From Rhodococcus sp. (in: high G+C Gram-positive bacteria) (lineage in GTDB: Bacteria; Actinomycetota; Actinomycetes; Mycobacteriales; Mycobacteriaceae), in assembly GCA_004211695.1 (NCBI GenBank), contig SEEV01000018.1, positions 1-40,323 of the forward strand: DNA of 40,323 bases. Reading direction: 5' to 3'. A model generated the notes under the pieces. The model was not told the origin of the DNA and ran no database searches. It saw only the letters and a program-made list of their open reading frames with translations. Numbering within the stretch: position 1 is the stretch's first letter; each line of letters starts with the position of its first letter. Positions 1 through 8,301 of this stretch are shown here, piece after piece. The translations under genes and the position numbers were made by a program.

Positions 1-972
1 GGCGAGGGAACCGATGTCGGGGTCCTCGATGCCCGGTGCGATGACCGTGGTCTTGGCATGCTGGACGAGCCTGTCGACCAGCTCGTCGTGCACCGACGAA
101 TGCACCAGCAATCGGCTGCCGGCCGAACACACCTGGCCCGCCTTGGTGGTGAACGCGGTCCACGCGCCTGCGGCGGCCGCGTCGAGATCGGCGTCGTCGA
201 AAACGATGTTGGGGGACTTGCCGCCCAACTCGAGAGTCAGCGGAATCAGTCGTTGGGCGGCCGCCCGCATGATCGCCCGGCCGGTTTCCACCGAGCCGGT
301 GAAGACGATCTTGCGAACCTTGTCGTGGCCGGTCAGCGCGGCTCCCGCATCGGCACCGAATCCGGGGACGACGTTGAGAATCCCCGCGGGCAGTCCCGCT
401 TCGACGGCGAGACGGCTCATTTCGAGTGCCGACAACGGTGTGTCCTCGGCGGGTTTGAGGACCACCACGTTACCCATCGCCAATGCCGGCGCAATCGCCC
501 GCGCGGCTTGGTTGATCGGCGCGTTCCAGGGCGTGACGACACCGATGACGCCGAACGGTTCGTTGCGGGTATACGAGAGGTAGTCGGGTCCCAGCGGGAT
601 CGTCTCGCCGTGCACCTTGTCTGCCGCACCGCCGTAGTACTCGAAGTATCGTGCGGCGGTCTCGATATCCACCTTCGACTGCGACAGTGTCTGACCCGTG
701 TCCAGTGTTTCGATTCGGGCCAGTTCGTCCGCGTGTTCACGCAGTGTGCGGGCGACCTTGAGGAGGATACGGCCGCGAGTGGCGGCCGGGGTGTCACGCC
801 ACGAGCCGAAGGCGCTCTGCGCTACGGCAACTGCTGCCTCGATGTCCTCCGCCCCGCCGAGGGCGACTTCGGCGATGACGTCGCCCGTGGCGGGATCGCG
901 GGTGGAAAAGTACTTCCCACTCTTACTGCGTTCGTCGTGTCCGCCGACGAACGTTTCGTAACGCTCTCGCAT
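1..972 (-). CDS. Aldehyde dehydrogenase, NAD(P)-dependent (C-terminus beyond window)
   Basis: This gene is read leftward and runs off the window edge, leaving 324 residues. The family oxidises aldehydes to carboxylic acids with NAD(P)+ through a cysteine thiohemiacetal. Visible signatures are the TPWNAP segment, the LELGGKSPN motif with general-base Glu248, and GQVCSAGSR with nucleophile Cys282. About 150-170 residues should be missing, including the rest of the catalytic domain. The ATG at 972 begins a typical ALDH N-terminus (RERYETFVGG). It lies 328 bp downstream of the MaoC-like gene on the same strand and has its own operator-bearing promoter. It therefore belongs to the same regulon as the CoA-ester operon, but not necessarily the same transcript. 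The substrate is unknown; a semialdehyde of the neighbouring pathway is an inference. Confidence 0.93.
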   Translation of the reverse strand, partial: MRERYETFVGGHDERSKSGKYFSTRDPATGDVIAEVALGGAEDIEAAVAVAQSAFGSWRDTPAATRGRILLKVARTLREHADELARIETLDTGQTLSQSKVDIETAARYFEYYGGAADKVHGETIPLGPDYLSYTRNEPFGVIGVVTPWNAPINQAARAIAPALAMGNVVVLKPAEDTPLSALEMSRLAVEAGLPAGILNVVPGFGADAGAALTGHDKVRKIVFTGSVETGRAIMRAAAQRLIPLTLELGGKSPNIVFDDADLDAAAAGAWTAFTTKAGQVCSAGSRLLVHSSVHDELVDRLVQHAKTTVIAPGIEDPDIGSLA

Positions 973-1020
973 TGTGCTTCCTTTTCCGAGTGGTGCACCC
1001 GGGGGCCGGCCGCACCGCGT

Positions 1021-1084
1021 CTGTGCCGACAATCGGCACAGTGTTTCTCTTGATAGCTTGGGTCGTTGCCGCAATTCCTGTCAA
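1021..1084 (-). promoter_or_regulatory. Promoter and operator of the aldehyde dehydrogenase gene
   Basis: The stretch 973-1300 carries no gene. It holds a 9-bp perfect inverted repeat, arms CTGTGCCGA (1021-1029) and TCGGCACAG (1033-1041), whose core reads GTGCC-N7-GGCAC at 1023-1039. A perfect minus-strand TTGACA sits at 1079-1084, 39 bp upstream of the core. The matching -10 box is weak (CAAGCT at 18-bp spacing; TATCAA at 1050-1055 is too far away). The same layout recurs upstream of the acyl-CoA dehydrogenase and the transporter. I infer that it is a binding site for the GntR-type regulator at 5684-6424. No other feature was recognised in 1085-1300. Confidence 0.6.
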
Positions 1085-1300
1085 GGCCCGTCGGACCGCG
1101 GTACCCGGTCGTGGTGCCCGAAACTCCGGCGTGCGGGCTGGGTGCCCATCCTTCAGTGGAGTAACACCCGGCCCGCACCGGAGATCGGCTATTCGAAATC
1201 CATGATCCGCGTATCACGCGGCCGCCCAGCAGATCTCATCCGGTCATCGTGTGCGATCGGCCGCGGGCGACGAGGGCGTGAACGAACTCGCCGGAGTCGA

Positions 1301-1831
1301 CTACGCGTGTGGCAGCGGTCGAGCGGGTTGGTCGCCGCCGTGCGTGTCGCCGTAGCTTCGCTTGGGTACGAGAACTTTGCGACGGAAGATGCAGACGATC
1401 TGCCCGTCCTGCTTGTAGCCGCGGGTCTCGACGTACACGACGCCTCGGTCGTTCTTGGACTTCGAAGGAGTCACGTCCAGGACCTCGGTTTCGCCATAGA
1501 TCGTGTCACCGTGGAATGTCGGCTTGACGTGACGCAACGATTCGATTTCGAGGTTGGCGATCGCCTTGCCGGACACGTCCTGTACGGACATTCCGAGCAG
1601 GAGCGAGTAGACGTAGTTGCCGACGACCACGTTGCGGCCGAATTCTGTTGTTTCCTCGGCGAAGTGGGAGTTGAGATGCAACGGGTGGTGGTTCATCGTC
1701 AGCAGGCAGAACAGGTGATCGTCGTATTCGGTGACGGTCTTGCCTGGCCAATGCCTGTAGATCGCTCCGACTTCGAAATCCTCGAAGTATCGACCGAACT
1801 GCATGTTCTGCTCTTTTTCCATGGTCGTCAT
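1301..1831 (-). CDS. MaoC-like enoyl-CoA hydratase (mesaconyl/itaconyl-CoA hydratase type)
   Basis: This 176-residue hotdog-fold protein belongs to the MaoC-like dehydratase family, which adds water across the double bond of an unsaturated acyl-CoA. The hydratase motif region is TMNHHPLHLN near residues 45-54. His52 matches the conserved catalytic histidine, but the usual GD of the GDxNPLH motif reads MN, so the canonical Asp is replaced by Asn47. From memory, MaoC relatives acting on C5 dicarboxylyl-CoA esters beside CitE-type lyases share this look. The gene starts 3 bp after the CitE stop, so the two are co-transcribed. ATG 1831 has no strong Shine-Dalgarno; ATG 1822 is an alternative. The exact substrate is inferred from context only. 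Confidence 0.88.
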   Translation of the reverse strand: MTTMEKEQNMQFGRYFEDFEVGAIYRHWPGKTVTEYDDHLFCLLTMNHHPLHLNSHFAEETTEFGRNVVVGNYVYSLLLGMSVQDVSGKAIANLEIESLRHVKPTFHGDTIYGETEVLDVTPSKSKNDRGVVYVETRGYKQDGQIVCIFRRKVLVPKRSYGDTHGGDQPARPLPHA

Positions 1832-1834
1832 CGT

Positions 1835-2812
1835 TTACACACCGCTCTCTACGGTTTCGGTCTCCGGCTTCCACACGTCGAGGCGTTCCATGCCTGCGGC
1901 GCGGCCCTGGCCGGCGATGACCAGCGCCATTTTGCGGGACGCTTCGTCGATCATTTCGTCGCCGAGCATGACGGCGCCCTTACGGCCGCCCCGGTCGGAG
2001 GTGAACCACTCGTACGCGGCGAGGATGTTCTCGGCGTGGTCGTAGTCGGCCTGGGCCGGACTGAAGGTGTCGTTGGCGGCTTCGATCTGGGCCGGATGCA
2101 GCACCCATTTCCCGTCGTAGCCGAGTGCGGCGGCCTGACCGGCAACCCGGCGGAAGCCCTCGACGTTACGGACCTGCACATACGGTCCGTCGATTGCCTG
2201 CAGCCCGTTCGCTCGGGCGGCCATCAGGATCCGCATCAGCGGGTAGTGGAATGCGTCACCGACCCCATAGCCCGGCGGCTGCTCACCGATCACGAGCGAC
2301 TTCATGTTGATGCTCGCCATGAAATCGCCGGGGCCGAAGATGATCGTCTCGGTGCGCGGCGACGCGGCTGCGATTTCGTCGACGTTGATCAGTCCGGCGG
2401 CGTCCTCGATCTGCGCCTCGATTCCGATTCGGCCTACCTCGAAGCCCATGGTCTTCTCGATCTGTGTCAGAGTGAAGTCGAGCCAGGCGATCTGGGCCGC
2501 CGACTGCACCTTCGGAAGCATGATGCAGTCGAGATTCTCACCGGCACCTTCGACGACCTCGACAACGTCGCGATAGGTCCAGTGGGTGGTGAGATCGTTG
2601 ACCCGCACCACGCGGATCTTCGATCCCCATCCGCCTTCGTTGAGTGCCGCGACGATGGTCTTCCGCGCACCAGGTTTCGCGAGTGGTGCGCACGCGTCCT
2701 CGAGATCCAGGAAGACCTGGTCGGAATCGAGGCCCTTCGCCTTCTCGATCATCTTCGGACTCGAACCGGGAACCGCGAGGCAGGACCGCCGCGGTCGTTG
2801 TGTTCTGGACAT
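1835..2812 (-). CDS. CitE-family lyase (HpcH/HpaI fold; malyl/citramalyl-CoA lyase type)
   Basis: This 325-residue protein is a CitE/HpcH-HpaI-like beta-hydroxyacyl-CoA lyase, which uses Mg2+ to cleave malyl- or citramalyl-CoA-like esters reversibly. The substrate-carboxylate arginine lies in RVVRVN (Arg70). The metal ligands are Glu132 in IEAQIEDAAG and Asp163 in FGPGDFM. I chose ATG 2812 because it has the ribosome-binding site AGGGAGATC directly upstream and begins a normal family N-terminus (SRTQRPRRSCLAVPGSSPKM). An in-frame extension to 2932 runs into the upstream gene and is rejected. The start is 7 bp after the stop of the CoA-transferase. It would supply the carbon-carbon cleavage step, giving for example acetyl- or propionyl-CoA plus pyruvate or glyoxylate. 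Which pair cannot be told from sequence. Confidence 0.9.
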   Translation of the reverse strand: MSRTQRPRRSCLAVPGSSPKMIEKAKGLDSDQVFLDLEDACAPLAKPGARKTIVAALNEGGWGSKIRVVRVNDLTTHWTYRDVVEVVEGAGENLDCIMLPKVQSAAQIAWLDFTLTQIEKTMGFEVGRIGIEAQIEDAAGLINVDEIAAASPRTETIIFGPGDFMASINMKSLVIGEQPPGYGVGDAFHYPLMRILMAARANGLQAIDGPYVQVRNVEGFRRVAGQAAALGYDGKWVLHPAQIEAANDTFSPAQADYDHAENILAAYEWFTSDRGGRKGAVMLGDEMIDEASRKMALVIAGQGRAAGMERLDVWKPETETVESGV

Positions 2813-2819
2813 GATCTCC

Positions 2820-4031
2820 CTATCTTGTTTCTTCGAGCTGGAAGGTAGCTGTGGTGTTGTCGAACTGGGCCAACACTTCATCGGTATGTTCGCCGAGCAG
2901 CGGTGCTCGGCGGAGGTGGGTCGGGGGCGCATCCGCGAACTTGATCGGAGTGTTGGCGATCGTCAGCGGATGGGACACGCCGGGATGATCGACCTCGACC
3001 AACATGTTGCGGGCATGCACGTGGGGATCCGCATAGATGTCCTCGATGGTATTGACCGGTGCCACCGGGACCCTGCCGCCGAGTGTCTCCACGATCTGGT
3101 CCTTGGTCCGGGTGGTTGTCCATGCGGTCACCGCCGCCATGGTGAAGTCGCGATTGGCCAGTCGGCTGACGTTGTCCCGGGTGCGTTCGTCCGTCGCCAA
3201 CTCGGGACGTCCGATCACCGCGCAGAGTTGCTGCCAATGATTGTTGCCCGGCGCCGCGATACTGACCCACCCGTCTGCCGCGGGAACCACATCGAAGGGG
3301 CAGAGCAGGGGATGGCTGTTTCCTTGCCGGGTCGGCACGTCGCCGTTGTAGGAGTGCTGATACACGGTGCGTTCGCACATTGCCAGCATGGCGTCGTACA
3401 TCGACACGTCGACGAAACCACCGACGCCGTCGCGGCGAGCACGATGCACGGCCGACAGCAGGCCGATCACCGCGAAGAGTGCCGGCACGGTGTCACCGAG
3501 TCCGGGACCTGTCTTGATCGGGGGGCGGTCGGGCTCGCCGGTAATCTCCATCAAGCCACTGAGGGCCTGGACGGTGATGTCGTACGCCGGCCAGTCTCGC
3601 ATCGGGCTGCTACCGGTGCGTTCGTCACCGAATCCGCGGATCGCCGCGTACACCAGGTGGGGGTTCTTCTCCTGGAGGCGCTCGTAGGACAGACCGAGCC
3701 GGTCCATGACCCCGTGGCGGAAGTTCTCCACGACGACATCAGCGTGCGCGACCAGTTCGAGCAGCGAGGTGCGTCCCTCCTCGGTGGCGAGGTCGAGAAC
3801 CACGCTGCGCTTGTTGCGATTGACGCTCTGGAAATACCCACCGAATGCGCGTAGTTCATCATCCGGTGCGAACGGTCCCTGTTCTCGGATGAAGTCACCA
3901 TGAGGGGGCTCGATCTTGATCACGTCGGCACCCAGATCTGCCAGGACCATGCTGGCGAAGGGCCCAGCAAGCATGGTGGTCAGGTCGATCACCACGACGT
4001 CGTTCAGCGGCCCGGCGGCCGGCAACCTCAT
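2820..4031 (-). CDS. Family III (CaiB/BaiF) CoA-transferase
   Basis: This 403-residue member of the CaiB-BaiF/formyl-CoA transferase family moves CoA between carboxylic acids through an enzyme-bound anhydride on an aspartate. The N-terminal signature (VIDLTTMLAGPFASMVLADLGADVIKIEPP) is complete. The catalytic aspartate is probably Asp151 in PAYDITVQALSGLM. The typical second-half segment (GNNHWQQLCAVIGRPELATD) is also present, and the length is normal for the family. The stop lies 7 bp before the CitE start, and the gene start overlaps the acyl-CoA dehydrogenase stop by 4 bp, so translation is probably coupled. In this operon it would activate the incoming acid, with a CoA ester such as succinyl-CoA as likely donor (inference). 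Confidence 0.93.
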   Translation of the reverse strand: MRLPAAGPLNDVVVIDLTTMLAGPFASMVLADLGADVIKIEPPHGDFIREQGPFAPDDELRAFGGYFQSVNRNKRSVVLDLATEEGRTSLLELVAHADVVVENFRHGVMDRLGLSYERLQEKNPHLVYAAIRGFGDERTGSSPMRDWPAYDITVQALSGLMEITGEPDRPPIKTGPGLGDTVPALFAVIGLLSAVHRARRDGVGGFVDVSMYDAMLAMCERTVYQHSYNGDVPTRQGNSHPLLCPFDVVPAADGWVSIAAPGNNHWQQLCAVIGRPELATDERTRDNVSRLANRDFTMAAVTAWTTTRTKDQIVETLGGRVPVAPVNTIEDIYADPHVHARNMLVEVDHPGVSHPLTIANTPIKFADAPPTHLRRAPLLGEHTDEVLAQFDNTTATFQLEETR

Positions 4032-5218
4032 CTTGCCTGCCTTCCCAGGATTGAATCCGAGATGATTTTCAGCTGAATTTCCGACGTGCCCTCGAAAATC
4101 TTCGTGAGCTTGGCGTCCCGCCAGTGTCGTTCGACGGCGAAATCGGTGGTGTATCCGGCGCCGCCGTGAATCTGGAGTGCCTCGCTGGTTACTCGTTCGG
4201 CCATCTCGGTCGCGAAGTACTTGACCATGGATGCCTCCACGGTGCTGGACTGACCTGCATCGACCGCAGCGCAGACGCGGTACATCAGTGAGCGCGCAGC
4301 CTCCACCTCCGTCGCCATGTGTGCGATCTTGAACCGGATGGCCTGGTTGTCGCCGATCGGACGGCCGAATTGGACGCGTTGTTGCACATAGGCGATCGAG
4401 TCCTCGAGCGCTCCGCGAGCGACACCGATCGCTCGTGCGGCGGTATGGATTCGGGCGGTTTCGAGGTCGCCCATCGCAACCTTGAAGCCTTCACCCTCCG
4501 GCCCGACGAGGGCATCGGCCGCGGCGTAGGCGTTGTCGAACGAAAGCTCCCACGTCCGCCACCCGTGGTACCCGATCTTGCGTACTGGAGTGCCTGTGAC
4601 GCCTTCGGGTAGTTCTCCGCGGGGTTTGGGCATGATGAAACAGCTGATTCCCCGGGACCGGTGGTCGCGGTCGATCGGTGCCGTACGGGCGAAAACCTGG
4701 AGGTAGTCGGCTCCGTCGGCGAACGTGCACCACATCTTCTGGCCGCTGATCCACCACCCGTCTCCATCCTTGCGTGCCCGAGTGGACAGCGCTGCCACAT
4801 CGGAACCGGCATCGGGCTCGGACAGGGCAAAGGCGCTGAGGAAGTCGCCCGTTGCCATCCGCGGCAGGTACTTTCGGCGTTGTTCCTCGGTGAAGCCCGC
4901 CGTAAATTGCTGTCCGCGAGCGATCAGGCTCGACACACTCATCCACGCGCGGGCCAGTTCCTCGACGATGAGGGCGTACTCGAAGACCCCGAGGCCCAAC
5001 CCGCCGTACTCCTCGGGAATCAGAACACCGAAGAAGCCCAGGTCGGCCATCTTCCGGCGCAGTTCCATCGGAATCTCGCCCTTGACCGGATCGAGTTCGT
5101 TCGCCACGGGCAGCACTTCCTTGGCGGCGAACTCCCGCGCCATCGCCTGGATCGCGAGCCGCTCGTCGGTGAGATATCCGGCTCCCGACGACCCGACGTC
5201 GTCAACTACAGCAGTCAT
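4028..5218 (-). CDS. Acyl-CoA dehydrogenase
   Basis: This 396-residue FAD-dependent acyl-CoA dehydrogenase introduces an alpha-beta double bond into an acyl-CoA and passes electrons to electron-transfer flavoprotein. Family signatures are ALSEPDAGSD near residues 130-140, WWISGQKMWCTFADGAD, and the C-terminal IHGGAGYTTDF. The catalytic base is Glu376 in IFEGTSEIQ. It is the first gene of the leftward operon, which continues into the CoA-transferase with a 4-bp overlap. In a methylsuccinate-type route it would make the unsaturated C5 acyl-CoA that the MaoC protein hydrates; glutaryl- or short branched-chain substrates are alternatives. An operator-like repeat lies only 21 bp upstream of the start codon. 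Confidence 0.94.
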   Translation of the reverse strand: MTAVVDDVGSSGAGYLTDERLAIQAMAREFAAKEVLPVANELDPVKGEIPMELRRKMADLGFFGVLIPEEYGGLGLGVFEYALIVEELARAWMSVSSLIARGQQFTAGFTEEQRRKYLPRMATGDFLSAFALSEPDAGSDVAALSTRARKDGDGWWISGQKMWCTFADGADYLQVFARTAPIDRDHRSRGISCFIMPKPRGELPEGVTGTPVRKIGYHGWRTWELSFDNAYAAADALVGPEGEGFKVAMGDLETARIHTAARAIGVARGALEDSIAYVQQRVQFGRPIGDNQAIRFKIAHMATEVEAARSLMYRVCAAVDAGQSSTVEASMVKYFATEMAERVTSEALQIHGGAGYTTDFAVERHWRDAKLTKIFEGTSEIQLKIISDSILGRQAR

Positions 5219-5238
5219 GAGTTTTCAACCCTTCATCC

Positions 5239-5303
5239 GTGCCTCTAGACGGCACAGTGTTCCGTTACGGACCAGAATGCCGTACCGAAGCCATATCGGT
5301 CAA
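5239..5303 (-). promoter_or_regulatory. Promoter and operator of the acyl-CoA dehydrogenase operon
   Basis: A GTGCC-N7-GGCAC inverted repeat lies at 5239-5255 and is followed on the plus strand by AGTGTT, exactly as at the aldehyde dehydrogenase promoter (GGCACAGTGTT in both). A minus-strand TTGACC at 5298-5303, 18-bp spacing and a weak CATTCT at 5274-5279 form a candidate promoter. The repeat would then sit downstream of the -10 box, in a position that suits repression. The spacer contains TCTAGAC, a core seen in operators of HutC-type GntR proteins. A HutC-type GntR gene starts 429 bp away in the opposite direction. The rest of 5256-5683 holds the dehydrogenase relic described separately and no full gene. 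Confidence 0.6.
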
Positions 5304-5428
5304 CCCCCTCCGGCGAATGCCTCGTGCCGGCACCGACGAAGCCGTATGCGCATCGACGCCGGGTCCGCGCCTGCGGTCCCGGCGCCGGTGGAGGTGCCTG
5401 ATTGGAGCCTCTTCGCTGGTAAACACCA

Positions 5429-5467
5429 GGATCGCGAGATGCTCATTGGTGAGATATCCGCCTCCCG
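5429..5467 (-). pseudogene. Relic of a second acyl-CoA dehydrogenase N-terminus
   Basis: This 39-bp stretch matches 34 of 39 positions of 5149-5187, the codons for the start of the neighbouring acyl-CoA dehydrogenase, in the same orientation and exactly 280 bp away. Translated leftward it gives GYLTNEHLAI against GYLTDERLAI in the intact enzyme. The reading continues without similarity on both sides, so this is not a working gene. It looks like the remains of a tandem copy or of an earlier gene order. It could be chance, but identity at both DNA and protein level in the same frame and direction argues against that. Confidence 0.5.
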
Positions 5468-5683
5468 GGGGCGCGGACCTCGTGTCTTTCCTATTCGATT
5501 CGAAGCGTCGTATGGTGCAGAAGTGGCGTGTCACGCGGCTTTCAGCCATGTGCCGGTATATGGAATAGCGTGCCAGTTATGGCTACAATGGTGTGCGGCC
5601 GATCGGGATGGTTCGGCCTGCGACGGACAACGCGTCGCGGTAACGAATGCCGAAGGTCGGCAGGAACGGATCGGTGTGGTCTC

Positions 5684-6424
5684 ATGGGTGACCGTGACAA
5701 CGGACAAGTGCCGGCACATCGGCGGTTGTCCCACGCGCTGCGCGAGCAAATCGCTGCAGGCCATTTCCACGGTGGCCGCCAGCTTCCCACTGAATTCGAA
5801 CTTGCCGAAAAGTACGCATTGAGTCGGCAGACGGTGCGGCGAGCATTCTACGATCTCGTGGCGGATGGCCTTGTGTATCGAGTTCCGGGGAGGGGCACGT
5901 TCGTCTCCGAACTGGGGAGTATGCGCCTCCGGCGACTAGGAGCGATTGAAGAACTGACCAACCTCCCCGCCGGTACCACCACGGAAATCATTGCGCCTCT
6001 GCGACGTAGGGCCGACATCGAAGCCGCAAGCCGCTTGCGCCTCGACAGCGACTTCGTCTCCACGATCGCGTATGTACGCCGCTACGCGGGGATCGTGTTC
6101 GCGATGACGACCGTCCATCTGCCGGATCTTCACGCGCAGCACCTATGCGGCGCCGCGGGGATGGAGCCAGGCGCGGTCGGAGTGCACACGATCATCGGTC
6201 TTGTGGAACCCCACCTGGAGTTTCCCGTTGTCGAACTCGTGCAGTCGATCACGGTGACGCCGGCGGCCGAGGAGATCGCCCATCACCTCGACTGCCCCAC
6301 CGGACATCCGCTACTGCGCGCCGATCGTGTGTATCTCGACTCGGACAGCCGGGCAGTCGAGCTGGCGGTCAGCTACTACTTACCCGAGCACTACACCTAC
6401 AGAATCACCATGGGCAGAGGTTGA
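5684..6424 (+). CDS. GntR-family regulator, HutC type (UTRA domain)
   Basis: This 246-residue regulator has an N-terminal winged-helix domain (LPTEFELAEKYALSRQTVRRAF, then DGLVYRVPGRGTFV) and a C-terminal ligand-binding UTRA domain of the chorismate-lyase fold. Proteins of this type usually repress catabolic genes until a pathway metabolite binds the UTRA domain. I chose ATG 5684 because the helix-turn-helix begins normally after it; the in-frame extension to 5528 looks non-coding. The ribosome-binding site is weak. The gene is divergent from the acyl-CoA dehydrogenase operon and convergent with the transporter gene. Three similar inverted repeats upstream of its neighbours make it the obvious local regulator (inference). 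Confidence 0.92.
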   Translation: MGDRDNGQVPAHRRLSHALREQIAAGHFHGGRQLPTEFELAEKYALSRQTVRRAFYDLVADGLVYRVPGRGTFVSELGSMRLRRLGAIEELTNLPAGTTTEIIAPLRRRADIEAASRLRLDSDFVSTIAYVRRYAGIVFAMTTVHLPDLHAQHLCGAAGMEPGAVGVHTIIGLVEPHLEFPVVELVQSITVTPAAEEIAHHLDCPTGHPLLRADRVYLDSDSRAVELAVSYYLPEHYTYRITMGRG

Positions 6425-6556
6425 GGAGCGGTGGCTGGGAGAGAAAGTCGACTCGTCCCCGGCGCTGACTTGCATCTCATGGGCTGAACACGCGACAGCC
6501 GGAAACGGGTCCGGACGAGATGAGCGTCGACATCGGGTTCGGCGCGGAACAACGGG

Positions 6557-6590
6557 TCCTTCTCGGGCCCTGGGGCGGGCCCGAGAAGGA
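6557..6590. terminator. Bidirectional hairpin terminator between convergent genes
   Basis: A perfect 14-bp inverted repeat (TCCTTCTCGGGCCC and its complement) encloses a 6-nt loop. It lies between the ends of the GntR gene and the leftward transporter gene. There is no T-run, as is common in actinobacteria. Confidence 0.8.
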
Positions 6591-6718
6591 GCGAATCCGT
6601 AGTAGCACCCGGCATGCCTCGATCACACCTCTGTCGGGGCGCTGATTGCAGGCAGCCGCGCGAACGACGCAGGGCGGGAATGCGGTGTCCGGCTACGCGG
6701 GCAGTGGAGTATGCCCGA

Positions 6719-8023
6719 TCAGGATTCTTCGCCCGAAATATCGCTGCGAAACGTTTCCGGTACCGAAATGGCTCCCAGAAGCGTAATGATCGCAGTGGCC
6801 ACGATGTACCACGGAAAGTACTGGGAGTAACCGGCATTGGCCAGGCTCGTGGCCACTAGGGGGACCGTTCCACCGAAGATTGCCACCGAGAGTGAGTAGG
6901 GAAAGCCCAGGCCGCTCACTCGCACGTGCGGTGGAAAGTTTTCGACCATCACAGCTGACGTGATCGAGGTGCAGAAGCTCAACAACAGTAGCCCGACGAG
7001 CTGGATGACTATGAGTACCGCAAAGTGTGAACTCGTGATCGACAGCAGGAAAGGTGTCACAATTACGGTGCCGATGCCGAATACGTACATGCATGGTTTA
7101 CGCCCATATCTATCGGAGATCAACCCGGCCACTGGCTGTGCCGCAGTGTAGAGAATTAGTGTGATAATTCCGACCGTCATTGCGGTGGTGGCAGAGGCGC
7201 CATTCTGGATCTGGAAGTACGTTGTCAAGTACGTGGCCCAAAAGTATTGTCCAACACCCATTCCGGTTGCGATTGCGAACACGATGAGCGACTGCTTGGG
7301 GTAGCGCTGAAGAGCATCGAGTGGGTTGCGGTTGACCGGTGTCGTGCCGCCGTCGGAGACGGTAGTTTCGAGCGTTTCCTGCGTTCCGCGGCGGATGTAC
7401 CAGGCGACGACCGCGGCCAAGGCGCCGACAGCGAAGGGGATTCGCCAACCGTAATCCCGCATCGCCTCTTCACCGATGACTGCGACGAACGCGGTGATGA
7501 AGGCCAGGCATGCCAACTTCCCAATGCCTGAAGCAACAAACATGAAGCTCGAGTAGAAACCACGTCGGCCGGCGGGGGCGGATTCGACGATGAAGGCACC
7601 CGCAGTCGTGTACTCGCCTCCAGCGGACAATCCCTGCAGAATGCGGGCAACAGTGAGGATTACGGGCGCGGCGACGCCGATCTGGCTGTAGGTGGGGCAG
7701 ACGGCGACCAACAGGCTGCCGCCGGCCATGAGGCTGATGGTGAGGCTCAAGGCCCGCCGACGGCCGTACCGATCTGCAAACAGCCCGATGAAGAGTCCTG
7801 CCAGCGGACGTGCGAGGAACCCGACGGCAAAAACCCCGAATGCGCTCAGGAGCGGTACCAGTCCCGAGGACTCGGAGGAGGGGAAGAAGGAAGATGCGAA
7901 ATAGACCGCAAGATACGAGTAGGCGAGGAAATCGAAAAACTCGACCGAATGCCCGATAGTTCCGGCGATCAGCTGTCGCCTCGGGTTCACGATGGCGGTT
8001 TTATCGGATGTTTCTATTTTCAT
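6719..8023 (-). CDS. MFS transporter, metabolite:H+ symporter (MHS) family
   Basis: This 434-residue inner-membrane protein has about 12 hydrophobic segments and belongs to the metabolite:H+ symporter branch of the major facilitator superfamily, which imports carboxylates such as citrate, 2-oxoglutarate or shikimate. Typical motifs are TIGHSVEFFDFLAYSYLA at the N-terminus, the loop motif ADRYGRRRAL, and GLSAGGEYTTAG. ATG 8023 is chosen because the family's N-terminus begins there; the in-frame extension to 8164 lacks membrane character and runs through leader sequence. It probably brings in the acid used by the CoA-transferase operon. Its promoter carries the shared operator motif, which supports co-regulation. 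Confidence 0.92.
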   Translation of the reverse strand: MKIETSDKTAIVNPRRQLIAGTIGHSVEFFDFLAYSYLAVYFASSFFPSSESSGLVPLLSAFGVFAVGFLARPLAGLFIGLFADRYGRRRALSLTISLMAGGSLLVAVCPTYSQIGVAAPVILTVARILQGLSAGGEYTTAGAFIVESAPAGRRGFYSSFMFVASGIGKLACLAFITAFVAVIGEEAMRDYGWRIPFAVGALAAVVAWYIRRGTQETLETTVSDGGTTPVNRNPLDALQRYPKQSLIVFAIATGMGVGQYFWATYLTTYFQIQNGASATTAMTVGIITLILYTAAQPVAGLISDRYGRKPCMYVFGIGTVIVTPFLLSITSSHFAVLIVIQLVGLLLLSFCTSITSAVMVENFPPHVRVSGLGFPYSLSVAIFGGTVPLVATSLANAGYSQYFPWYIVATAIITLLGAISVPETFRSDISGEES

Positions 8024-8301
8024 TGCGCAGTGACTTTCTACGAAGGACGTTGTTCGTGGTTCCAGGAGGCTCTTGGTTGCATGTGGCTCGATGAAGCTCC
8101 TTTCGTGGGGGAGTTTGAGGCACTTACCATCCCGGGCCCGTGGACTTCGATGCATGGGATGCACCCCTACGAGTGCAGAGCTGAACTTTCAATTTCCTTC
8201 CGTTTCGGTGCGGTACCTCAGGGAAGGAACATCGCATCGGGAAACTCTGCAGGTGGAGCGAGTTCGTCACGGAAGCGCAGAAGGTGGAGCAGGCACCAAG
8301 T

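Noticed and set aside
974..2848. A 624-codon open frame on the plus strand
   Set aside because: It is antisense to the MaoC and CitE genes and has no recognisable motifs; long antisense frames are common at this GC content.
5323..5332. GTGCCGGCAC palindromes here and at 5709-5718
   Set aside because: They share the arms of the proposed operator but have no 7-bp spacer and lack the promoter context; one lies inside the GntR coding region.
5528..5683. N-terminal extension of the GntR protein
   Set aside because: The extra 52 residues have no domain similarity and run through the divergent promoter region; the normal winged-helix start follows ATG 5684.
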